64,000 nucleotides of DNA from Colocasia esculenta (Eukaryota > Streptophyta > Magnoliopsida > Alismatales > Araceae), in contig CM024755.1 in assembly GCA_014218235.1 (NCBI GenBank), forward strand, positions 93,972,948 to 94,036,947. The letters are read 5' to 3'. The notes below the pieces were generated by a model. The model was not told where the DNA came from. It was given only the letters and a program-made list of their open reading frames with translations, and ran no database searches. This document shows, piece after piece, positions 54,006 to 64,000 of the stretch; the first letter of the stretch is position 1; each line of letters starts with the position of its first letter. A program made the translations under genes and the position numbers.

Positions 54006-57000
54006 TGTAAGACCCTTGAATTTCCGTCGTATTTTTCGTATTTATGTGTGTATATTGTGTTGAGTATGCATGTACGTATTTACGTGGATATTAAAATAGT
54101 ATAAATATGTGTACATGTGTTTATATTAAACATAAATAATGTATGTATTGCATGATGATAGTGTGAATATAATACCATGTACATATTGCAAGTATAGAAG
54201 CTTGGTATGCTTGGTTTCTGCATAAATTAGGGTTCTGGCCGAAGGCCCTATTGACGTCAATCCCCAGGCCGTTGAGGTGGTGTTAGCGTCCAGCCCTGGA
54301 CGCCAACCCTAATTCCGGCGTCTAGCGATCTGGACGTCGACTTCTCTGGCCTGCATGCGCAGCAGAGCTGCTATCTTCTGAAACAAGGCATGGCAACCAT
54401 TGGGGGGATGTTCCCCAACGGCTCTAAGCCTGTCTAATCGGCATGGTGAGTGGGTGAGGGCCTCTCCCACATGCTGAACCCGAAATGGCCTCTCCCCACT
54501 TCTCACTTTCACCCTTGCAAGAGGAGAGAAGAAGAGAGAAAAACCCTAGAGCATTCTGTGAGAAACCCCTTTTTTTGAACCCCCAAATCCGACCCCTTGG
54601 AGGTTCATTTGAAGATCTTCTGCATCAAGGAGGAAGCTGAAGCATAGGGGAAGGCCTCCCCATCATCCCCTCGGCGAGGAGATCAACCAGGAACCCGGAG
54701 GAAGGCGATCTAGAGGAAGGTTCTGCAACTTCTTGGGACTGCCCAAGGAGGTCTTCCAAGCCTCTAAATCCCTTAGAAGAAATTTTGAAAGGCAGTGACC
54801 TATCCATGGTGTCCCGTATGAGTCTATGGAGGTCTAGGAGGTTGTTATGATTTTTATGAAATTTTCCTCGAGTCCTAGACCCCCATTTCACCCGAATTTC
54901 AGAGCTCGGGTCTGTGTTTCTGCACAGACCTGAGTAAACGGCAAGGTCCCTGGACGCCCAGTTCTTCCTTGGCGTCCATCGACCATGCCGCTGACCCTGA
55001 GTCAGCGGCCAGAGACCGCCGTTTAGTTCTTCTGGACAGAATAGTGAGCTGTTCTGTCCCACTATATACATTAAATTCGGTATGTTTCATGCGATGAGGA
55101 TATATGGTATTCCTATAAGCTATGTATATTGTGCATTGTGGTTGTGGATGTATGTGAGTTGTGTTGGCAAATGTGGGATAATAATATCTTGTAAACATGT
55201 GGGCATGACTTGTAGACATTTTGCAAAACCCATGATTCAGGATTTAGATAATGTGAATGCCTTGATTTCGGTCTAATCAAGAAGATTGTGGGACAGCATG
55301 TGTGTTTGCAAATTAGGAAACTTATCCATGTTTGTGCAATTGTTAATAGTTTCAGTTCGATAAAATAGAAGTATGTAGAAATGATTCGTAGTGTTAAATC
55401 CATAGATGTATGAATTAGGGAAATTTTGTACTCTAATTTCATGCATATGTGGTAGCTTATGGTTAAACAGCAAGCGGTAAATTGCATGATGTGTAAATTC
55501 CATGTTAACGTAAATTGTGAATTATGTGCTAATTAGGTGTTTGATTTTCTGTAAATCCTATTTAGCTCAGAAAAATCTGAAAAATTGAGGGTATGATTTT
55601 GAACCCGAAAACAGCATGTGGTTAAAATTCAGGTTAATTGAAACAGTAATAAAAAGTTATGTGTTTTCATGTGAATTGTGAAAAATTCGTACATATGATC
55701 GTAATGTGATTTTATTTTGTTTAAACCAGCATGATTGGTGTGTTTACTATGTGTTGAATCTTGAAAACTCTGTAGTACCATGTTAGGAAAAACAGAGGTG
55801 TTCATGTGAGTAAGAAAGTGAACTAGATGAAGAGTGTCAAGTGTAAAACCATGTGTAAAACGATAAATGTGTAAAAGTGTAAACTGTGCCAATGTGATAC
55901 TGCTTCTGAGAAGGCAGTGGAGCCGTATCAGGGAAAAGTCCCCTGAGAAAGTTCATTGTGTTAAGTGACCCTAAGGGAATTAGGGGGAAATCCTGGAGGT
56001 GGACAAGTACCACTGGTTAGGGTGGAGACTTGTTCTCCCGGTCTGCGCAGTCCAAGAGTCGCCATTGTATTGCCTAGATGGCGTTTATGTGATGTGATGT
56101 GTCCGTGTCCTTCTTTGGTGGTTTGGACTATGTGTCACGGCACTAAAACATGTGTAAAGAGTAATGTGTAAAGTGTATGTGACCATGTGTAAATGTGTAA
56201 GTGATATGTGAATGTGTATGTGTAAAGTGAACCATGTGAAAGAGGGAACTAGTGTAAAGAAAAATGTGAAATCTTAGATAGTAAATGTGTTATAGAAACC
56301 ATGTGAAACTAAATCTGAAACCAAGTGAATTCAGGAAATGCATGTATTATTCTCAGTTTGTGTGTGCAAAGGTTTAGAATCCTGTTAGGAACAACAAATA
56401 AGTATGTGAGTAAAATGGCATGATGGATTGTTCATGTGTATGTTTAAGCAACGTTGTAGCTTTCATGTGTAGGTTATAGTCATTGAACCATGTGAAACCA
56501 GCAACCTAAAGCCTGAAAAGTTATGTATGTACTTAAGAACATGTGGAATCCATGCTAATTATGTTCCTCGTTCATGTATGTAAATTGTTCATGTCAATAG
56601 CTCTCACGTTTTGATTAAAGTCCCATGAGTGAATTGAATAGAGACCATGTGATAGGTGAATGTTTTTTGAAATCTGAAAGCATGCGTCATGTATAAAATT
56701 GTAGAACCTTCATGATAGGTTGAAAACTTAAATGGACTAGCATGCTATGTGTTGTAAAGTGTAATGTGCATGTAGAAACCACTAGGACTTGTACGTGTAT
56801 ATCATGCATAGTGTTACTTGCTGAGTCCCTGGACTCACTCCTTGCTTCGGCGTACAGGTATAGTTGGGACAAACGTACCCTCGGAGGAGGCAGCGGAGAC
56901 GGACTCCGAGCGTGGAGACTAGCCAGTTTTTGAGATCTTGTGATTGTGTACTTCTTAGTATGTACTTGGACATTGTATTAGAACTATCATTAAAAGAATG

Positions 57001-57262
57001 TAATATGTGGACATTTGTATTCTATTTCAGCAAATTAAATCATGTGAATTTTAGTTCCTTTTGCAAATTGTAAACTGCATGTATGTTTAATGTGGATGAT
57101 GAATGAATGGAGATAGTACTCTTTACTTCCGCTACTCTGTTATTTATATTCGCGTGTATCTCAGCTGTTTGTATCGTTGGGTAAATGTCACCTGTGGCTG
57201 GTAGCACTCGCTTATACCGACGTGGGTTGGTATAATCGTACGGTATAATGAGGGCCGTCACA
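54006..57262 (+). mobile_element. Solo LTR of related gypsy family, TSD CTTAA
   Basis: 3257 bp, TGTAAGACCCTTGAATTTCC to GAGGGCCGTCACA, exactly flanked by CTTAA (54001-54005 and 57263-57267). There is no internal domain. The 3' LTR of the host element has the empty site at 62501-62505. It shares ordered blocks with its host LTR, including a GCGTCCAG stem-loop (54286-54303, loop CC), the palindrome TTGACGTCAA (54251-54260) and the terminal GTGGGTTGGTATAATCGTAC block. Confidence 0.97.
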
Positions 57263-57267
57263 CTTAA

Positions 57268-60082
57268 GGAGCTCTAATCCGTCGATTGGAGGGGAAATCA
57301 AGGAGCTGCCACGTCTGCGAGGCGGCCAATACATCCAAGAAGAGAGTCCATCTCCGAGGTGCCATCTACATCGACAGGAGAAGAGGATCGAAGGAGTTTT
57401 TGAACACCTTTTTGGCAAGGCCAAGAAGGGCTTCATCAGCTTATTCCGATCTTGTAGATTTAATTCAGAGGCAAGTAACCCATAGATCTCAATCCCATAC
57501 ATTTCCCTAGGTCCCAGTATTTTTATGGATTTTAAATCGTGTCCTGGACCCTCCTTTTCACTGAGTATTTGGGGTTCGGTCTGTGCTGTTGCACAGACAG
57601 GAACTTGGCGTCATACCCTTGACGCAAGATCTCCATAAGCGTCCAGCGATCATGCCGTCGAAACTCTTGAACGGCCAGAGGTTGCCGCCAAGTTCTTCAG
57701 GACAGAACATGAGCTGTTCTTCCTGATAGATGATTATTTTCGATATGTTTTCGCCATGAGGATATAGTGTAAATCCTATATGCTATGTAAAATAGATAAT
57801 GTGTGTGTGTGTGGAAATTTCTGTATTTTTCTGTGGATGGCATGAATTTTTAGATTATTGAAATACATGTGAAAAGAGATGAATAAGCATGTTCGTCTAT
57901 TGTCTACCTAATTCCTGTGGAATTAATGATCCATAAATTTTTCTATACCATGTGTATATGTATCAGTCCATGCCCTAAAAATTTGAGAATTTTTCCAGGA
58001 CTGTGGAATTTACTGAAAATTTCTGTTTTGGAAATAGGAGACATGCATAGGAATTGTAAAATCTACAGTAAATTGTGTATTGTGCAATAAATCCGAGGAA
58101 AATTATGTGATGACAAATATGTTAGGACCAGGACTGTGAACTATAAACCCGATGTTCATGTTATGTCCATGTTAAATCAAATTATGAACGGCATGAGATT
58201 GCATGTTCTAATTTTTGTAAATGTAATATAGTTCAAAAATATGAAAATTTGCGTGTGTGATTATAAACCTGAAATGTGTTTGTGGTTAAAATCTCAGGTT
58301 GTTTGATAACAGTAAGTATCGTTATGGATTTTTTAATGAGAAAAACGACTATGTGAGCATGTTAATTGTGATTTGATGTGATTCAGTGAATTTCAGTATC
58401 ATTAAATTTATATTATGATTATTTGGAAGTTGCAACAGTGATGTAAAAAAAAAAATCAGTGAATGATGACTTATGTGTGTGTGAATTATGTATGAGTGTG
58501 TGTGCATGAGACATGAGAAAACAAGTGGTATAAGTGTGTAAAACGGTTAATGTGATAAAGATAACTAAATATGCCCATAAGACACTACCACCTTAAAGGC
58601 TTGGAGCTGTACTGTAGTAATGCCCCTACGGGAAAGCTCATGCGTTATGTGATACCCTAGGAAAGGGTCTTGACAAAGTGTACACCCTGGCAAAGGGTCT
58701 TGTAAAATCCTGGAGGTGGACAAGTTCCACTGGTAATGGTGGGAAGGGCTTTCCCCGGTTTCTGCAGGAACTAAGACTTATCACTGTACCGGGATTAAGT
58801 AAGTGAAAGTGAATGTGGTGTATGTGACCGTCTAATGGTGGTTTGGGCTGTGTCTTGGCATTAAGTGAAAATAAGTATAAGTGTGACGTGAAAAGTGATA
58901 TGTGTTCATAGCACAAGGAATGTGCAAAATATGTGTAAATGTGGCACATGTGATGTGCAAAAGTGAAATGATAAGAAGTGTGTGAATGTGAAAGGGGAAA
59001 CAATGGGAAATGTGTGTAAGTGTTGTGTGATAAAACCAAAAGTGAGTGTATGTGAAAGCCAAGGTTTATCATATGGTTGTGTGTAATGAGAAAATAGTAT
59101 AAGTGTAAATGACAATGTTGTTAATTGATAAATTGTTTATGGATGGTCTACAATGTGTGTGTATGTGTTATGTATAAATTGTCAATTGCCAAAAGTGATG
59201 TTACCATTAGTACCAAAATGTAAGTATATGCTTTCTATTCATGGAATTTGAATGATGGGGTGCACATGTGTTTAGTATCATGTTGTATAGTTAAAAGTGA
59301 CCCCTATGCAAAGTATTATGAATGTGAAAATTTGTATAAAATCAGCAAGCTAAATGTGAAGAAAATTGCTATGATTGCATGGGAAGTGAGTTAGAAATCA
59401 TGCTAGGGGTGCTACATATCTTGTATATGTATCCATGATTTAGTTATGCAACTTTACAATGACTTGGATGAAGTATGGAAACGTGTGAATGTGTATTTTA
59501 CTCATGTTAATGACACCATGATGTTAGTGATCTTGTTTAGATTTTAGTTACATTGTTTAGATAATTGTTTAATGGAATTTGTTTAGGTTATAGCATGCTC
59601 ATGTATGATTTAACTGCTGAAATTTTATTGTGTTAATTGGTAAAAAGCATGTATGTATTGAATCTTAAGTTACTTGCTGAGTCTATTGTGTAGACTCACT
59701 CTTGCTAAACGTTTCAGGAAATTAGCAGCGGAGAAGCTAGCAAGATTGAAGTGAAGTTGGACTAAGTGATTGAAGACTTGTAATCTGTATTTCATAAGTA
59801 TGTAATGCTATAATTGAAGTTTGAATTTTTGTTCACATGTACTTGGAGTCGGCTATGTATTGGAACATTTTGCTCTCATGTTATCTCTTATTGAACTATA
59901 CAGACTGTGGTATGTGGATTTAAAAGTGATGGAATCAGATTTATTTAAATCTGTTGCATTTATTTGACTCTTGTGTATATCTCAGCTCATTTGTTACTTG
60001 TTGGGGTATTCTCCCCTGCAGCGGCTTGCTCTCATCCGACGTGGGTTGGTATAACCGTACCGGGTGGAAGTGGGTCGTTGCA
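57268..60082 (+). repeat. 5' LTR of gag-only gypsy element, second part
   Basis: It is collinear with 62506-64000 in the 3' LTR. It contains GTGGACAAGTTCCAC (58717), a TGCTGAGTC...GACTCACTC block (59671-59702) and the end block GACGTGGGTTGGTATAACCG (60039). It ends GTCGTTGCA at 60082. Only CAGAG of a possible primer binding site follows. Short frames inside are not genes. Confidence 0.85.
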
Positions 60083-60263
60083 GAGAGGTGGGTTGAGATT
60101 ATACATAAATAGCTATCAACTAAATCACATCTCTAAGTCCTTGTAGTGGATAGCCCGATCCAAGGAATAATTAAGATAGTGCTAGAAAAGTAGTAAGATA
60201 AATACATGATAACATGTTAGGTATGAGGATAAATGGAGTCTAATTTAGTGTTTTTTTGTAGCA

Positions 60264-61332
60264 ATGGCTGGAAGGACTCGACGTTCGAGCCTGCCCATTC
60301 AGGATGAGGAATTAAGTAGGACTGACGGGGAAACATGAAGTACCAGCACCTCAAGGATCACCCCCGCACCGTTGGCTGATTATATACAGTCATGCAAGGG
60401 ATTGTACAAGCAATACAAACTCAAGCGCAAACACAAGCGGCTTATCAAACTCAGTTTCAGGCTCAGGTTCCAGCACCAGCTCACAGGACCGTGGTTTAGG
60501 AGGTGTGACAGTCATGGAGAGGTTCAAGAGAATGGCTCCACCCTCTTTTAAGGGGGAGAGTGAGCCGTTAGTTGCAGAAAGTTGGCTCAGAGAAATCGAA
60601 AAGATATTCAGAGCCATCAGGTGCGTAGAGGATGACAAGATTAGTCTGGCGTCATATATGCTTCAAGAGCGAGCGGATGTGTGGTGGTCTTCCGTTCTTC
60701 GCACGCAGTAGTTGAGGGAGTGGAGTAGAGGTTACTTGGGAAGACTTCATAAAGATGTTTCAGGCCAAGTTGTTCCTGAGCATATACAGGACAAAATGGA
60801 GCAGGAATCTTAGCATTGACTCAGGGATCGATGACAGTTATGGAGTATGAGGCTAGATTTATGGAGTTGTCTAGATATGCAACCCCACTAGTTGTTGATC
60901 AGAGGCGCAAGGTAAGGAAGTTTGTAATGGGGCTTAGACCGTCAATGAGAGCCAGACTGGTGGCGTTTGATCTTGGACTATGGATGTAGCTCTTAGCACG
61001 GCATGCAAACAAGAAAGTGAAATGGAATGTACTTGGCAGAGAAGAAAGCAAGATTAGAAATGTTACCAGAACCATTTCAATGGCAAAAGAGGAAGATGAA
61101 GAAGCTAATGAAAAGACAACAACCATCTATGGTACCAATAGAATCAACCTTTCAGTCAGTAGCTTCGGCCAGCAACGAAAAGCCTGTATGTGTGCATTGT
61201 GGCAAGCGCCACGGCGGAGATGTATGTTGGACGAGGTTAGGAAGATTTCTCAAGTGTGGTAGCAAGAGCCATCGGATTAAAGACTGTCCGAATAAGAAGA
61301 AGAGGTTCGTTCCCCAAGATGGCCACCAGTAG
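60264..61332 (+). pseudogene. gag: Gypsy (Tekay-like) gag remnant, only gene of this element
   Basis: The start is MAGRTRRSSLPIQDEELS (60264), with TGA after 24 codons. The Gag core follows in the frame at 60505-60711, MERFKRMAPPSFKGESEPLV, AESWLREIEKIFRAI and ERADVWWSSV. A stop and frame change precede MEYEARFMELSRYATPLVVD and GLRPSMRARLVAFD (about 60840-60975). The end frame (61027-61332) has CVHCGKRHGGDVCW and CGSKSHRIKDCP, a double knuckle as in Tekay-type Gags. It would coat the RNA. The PPT follows about 90 bp later, with the FEDEDLFKG-like sequence seen near the end of such elements, so pol appears to have been removed cleanly. Confidence 0.85.
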
Positions 61333-61418
61333 GAATTTAGGCACCGGTCTAAGTGGACTAGAGCGGCAACAAGATGTCATCAAGGGTACGTGATCCGATC
61401 TTCGAGGACGAAGATCTC

Positions 61419-61434
61419 TTTAAGGGGGAGAGGG
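61419..61434 (+). promoter_or_regulatory. Polypurine tract
   Basis: The plus strand reads TTTAAGGGGGAGAGGG directly before the 3' LTR. Confidence 0.85.
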
Positions 61435-64000
61435 TTAAGGCCCCGAATTTTCTTTCCCGCTTATACTTTATGTATATGTTGTTTGCTTGTTCTTGCATAA
61501 ATGGCGTACATGGAAAAGATGCATATTATAATTGTAAATTTTGCATGTGTATATGCGTGGATGTATATTATTATGTGAATATAAGTAATTGGCCAATTTG
61601 TATATAAGGTATCTATGTAAATATTATGCAAGTACCATCTAAATATTTAAGTATACCTTATATCACCCCTTTCATGAATGTGGTGTGCGTGATTTTTGTA
61701 TCTATCTATTCGTGCATTAATATACGTAAGTATGTTACATCCGTGTACGTATGCTATATATAATATATATTACATATATATATTATATACATATATATAT
61801 ATATATATTGTATGCGTATGAAGATATTCATGTACGTGTTATTATCTTGATGACCTATGTATGTATGTGTAGGAATAGTAGTGAATTTTGGATGGTTACA
61901 TGGTATAGTGGTGTATACACCATACTACATAGGTTTCATGTGCATATATTTGCGGATTAGGCAAGGTTTTCTGCATAATTTAGGCTTCTGGCCGAAGGCT
62001 CTTGGCGTCAACCCCTGGCCACCAAGGTGATGTTAGCGTCCAGACCTGACGCCGACACTAAACCTGGCGTCCAGCGATCTGGACGCCATATCTCTGGCCT
62101 GCATGCGCAGCAGAGCTGCAAGCTTCTGAAACAAGGTAAGTCAGCCATTGGGGGATGTCCCCAACGGCTCTGAAGGCTGTCAAATCAGCCTGGTGAGTGG
62201 GAGAGAGACTCTCCTACATGTTAAACCCGAAATGGCTCTCCCCACTCCTCCCTTCACCTTGCAAGAGGTGAAAAAGAAGAGAGAAAAACCCTAGATGTGA
62301 GAAAACTAGAAGAAAACCTGATCTTCCCAAGCTTTAATCCGGCGATTGGAGACCTTCTGAGAGATCCCTGAAGATGGGAGCGTAGTATAGCTACCCAAGA
62401 AGCATCCCCAGACCCTAAACCTATGAAATACCCAGCCTAGATCGAGGAGGAAGCCTTGACATTTGGTGAACCCTTGGACCCGAGATGCAGAAAAGCTGAA
62501 CTTAAGGAGCTCTAATCCGTCGATTGGAGGAGGAAATCAAGGAGCTGCCACGTTCTGGGAGGCGGCCAATACATCCAAGAAGAGATTCCAGCTCCGAGGT
62601 GCCATCTACATCGACAGGAGAAGAGGATCGAAGGAGTTTCTGAACACCTTTTTGGCAAGGCTGAGAAGGGCTTCATCAGCTTATTCTGATCTTGTAGATT
62701 TAATTCAGAGGCAAGTAACCCATAGAATCAATCCCATACATGTTCCCTAGTCCCAGTAATTTTTATGGATTTTAAAGTGTCCTGGACCCTCCTTTTCACT
62801 GAGTATTTGGGGTTCGGTCTGTGCTGTTGCACAGACAGGAACATGGCGTCATACCCTTGACGCCAAGATCTGCATAGGTGTCGAGCGATCATGCCGTCGA
62901 AACTCTTGAACGGCCAGAGGTTGCCGCCAAGTTCTTCAGGACAGAACAGTGAGTTGTTCTTCCTGATAGATGATTATTTTCGATATGTTTTCGCCATGAG
63001 GATATAGTGTAAATCCTATATGCTATGTAAAATAGATAATGTGGTGTGTGTGTGGAAATTTCTGTATTTTTCTGTGCATGGCATGAATTTTTAGATTATT
63101 GAAATACATATTGTAAAAGAGATGAATATGCATGTTCGTCTATTGTCTACCTAATTCCTGCGGAATTAAATGCCATAAATTTTTCTATGCCATGTGTATA
63201 TGTATCAGTCCATGCCCTGAAAATTTGAGAATTTTCCATGACTGTGGAATTTACTGAAAATTTCTGTTTTGGAAATAGGAGACATGCATAGGAATTGTAA
63301 AATCTACAGTAAATAGTGTATTGTGCAATAATCCGAGGAAAATTTCTGTGATGACAAATATGTTAGGATCAGGACTGTGAACTGTTAAACCCGATGTTCA
63401 TGTTATGTCCCATGTTAAATCAAATTATGAACAGCATGAGATTGCATGTTCAATTTCTGTAAATGTAATATGGTTCAAAAAATATGAAAATTTGCGTGTG
63501 TGATTATAAGCCTGAAATGTGTCTGTGGTTAAATTCTCAGGGTTTTGATAACAGTAAGTATCGTTATGCATTTTAATGAGAAAAACGACTATGTGAGCAT
63601 GTAATTGTGATTTGATGTGATCAGTGAATTTCAGTATCATTAAATTTATATTATGATTATTTGGAAGTTGCAACAGTGATGTAAAAAAAAAAATCAGTGA
63701 ATGATGACTTATGTGTGTGTGAATTATGTATGAGTGTGTGTGCATGAGACATGAGAAAACAAGTGGTATAAGTGTGTAAAACGGTTAATGTGATAAAGAT
63801 AACCAAATATGCCCATAAGACACTGCCACCTTAGAGGCTTGGAGTTGTACTGTAGTAATGCCCCTACGGGAAAGCTCAATGCGTTATGTGATACCCTAGG
63901 AAAGGGTCTTGACAAAGTGTACACCCTGGCAAAGGGTCTTGTAAAATCTGGAGGTGGACAAGTTCCACTGGTAATGGTGGGAAGGGCTTCCCCGGTTTCT
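61435..64000 (+). repeat. 3' LTR of gag-only gypsy element, continues past window
   Basis: It is collinear with 52953-54005 plus 57268-58760 and lacks the nested solo LTR; the empty site CTTAAGGAGC is at 62501. The TGGCGTCCAG stem-loop is conserved at 62065-62088 (loop CGAT). About 1.3 kb of LTR should remain beyond 64000. Confidence 0.95.

Larger units (their letters stand above)
52953..64000 (+). mobile_element. Gag-only Ty3/gypsy element with about 3.9-kb LTRs
   Basis: 5' LTR 52953-60082 (with a nested solo LTR), internal region of only about 1.35 kb with a broken gag (60264-61332), PPT (61419-61434) and 3' LTR from 61435 to beyond the window. No protease, RT or integrase sequence is present. 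It is inserted in the Sirevirus 5' LTR after CTTGCA. Confidence 0.9.

Noticed and set aside
54625..55071. 148-residue minus-strand frame in solo LTR
   Set aside because: It lies inside an LTR with defined TSDs, has no domain and is not conserved as a frame in the related LTRs.

Overview
This window is plant nuclear DNA from a large, repeat-rich angiosperm genome. It is almost entirely nested LTR retrotransposons plus one LINE. No host protein gene, tRNA, rRNA or CRISPR array could be supported. The evidence for a plant is Ty1/copia elements of the Sirevirus type, Ty3/gypsy chromovirus (Tekay-like) and Tat-lineage elements, initiator-Met-tRNA primer binding sites (TGGTATCAGAGC), 5-bp target site duplications (TSDs) and a plant L1-type LINE with a C-terminal RNase H. 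The species cannot be named from the sequence. Many frames break at single-base indels while LTR pairs stay very similar, so part of the gene breakage may be long-read consensus error.

Left stack (1-17827). A gypsy-type LTR (6373-7050 and its copy 10964-11644, then 16687-17827) was hit by a minus-strand Sirevirus, of which the 5' LTR (4482-6372) and a broken gag (3452-4364) remain. That gag holds a piece of another Sirevirus-like LTR (2468-3451), which was itself cut by a younger minus-strand Sirevirus (1-2467). The same gypsy LTR also took a solo LTR with TSD AAGTG (11645-16681), which holds a second solo LTR with TSD CACAA (12682-14721). A 100-N gap (8964-9063) separates 4456-8963 from 9064-13573. 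These are two copies of the same 4.5 kb, and each starts or ends exactly at the gap, so this looks like an unmerged contig overlap.

Middle (17828-35402). After about 2 kb of degraded, AT-rich sequence with DNA-transposon-like repeats comes a degenerate minus-strand LINE (ORF1, endonuclease, RT, zinc-binding region, RNase H, 3' tail). It is split by a solo Sirevirus LTR (20307-21683, TSD GAATA) and by a nearly complete Tekay-like chromovirus (22230-30684).

Right stack (35403-64000). A plus-strand Tat-lineage element (LTR, long leader, gag, intact protease ORF with a G-patch-like region, RT, RNase H, second archaeal-type RNase H, start of integrase) is cut at its integrase by a minus-strand Sirevirus (45129-52952) that retains gag but shows no pol. 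Its 5' LTR is cut by a plus-strand gypsy element (52953 to beyond the end) that also retains only gag and has LTRs of about 3.9 kb. That element's 5' LTR holds a solo LTR (54006-57262, TSD CTTAA), while its 3' LTR keeps the matching empty site at 62501.

The most interesting signal is shared across families. Almost every LTR family carries its own short CpG-containing words arranged as palindromes, hairpins or arrays. In the Sireviruses the array lies just upstream of the TATA box. In the gypsy and Tat elements it takes the form of perfect stem-loops, two of which differ by a compensating base pair.
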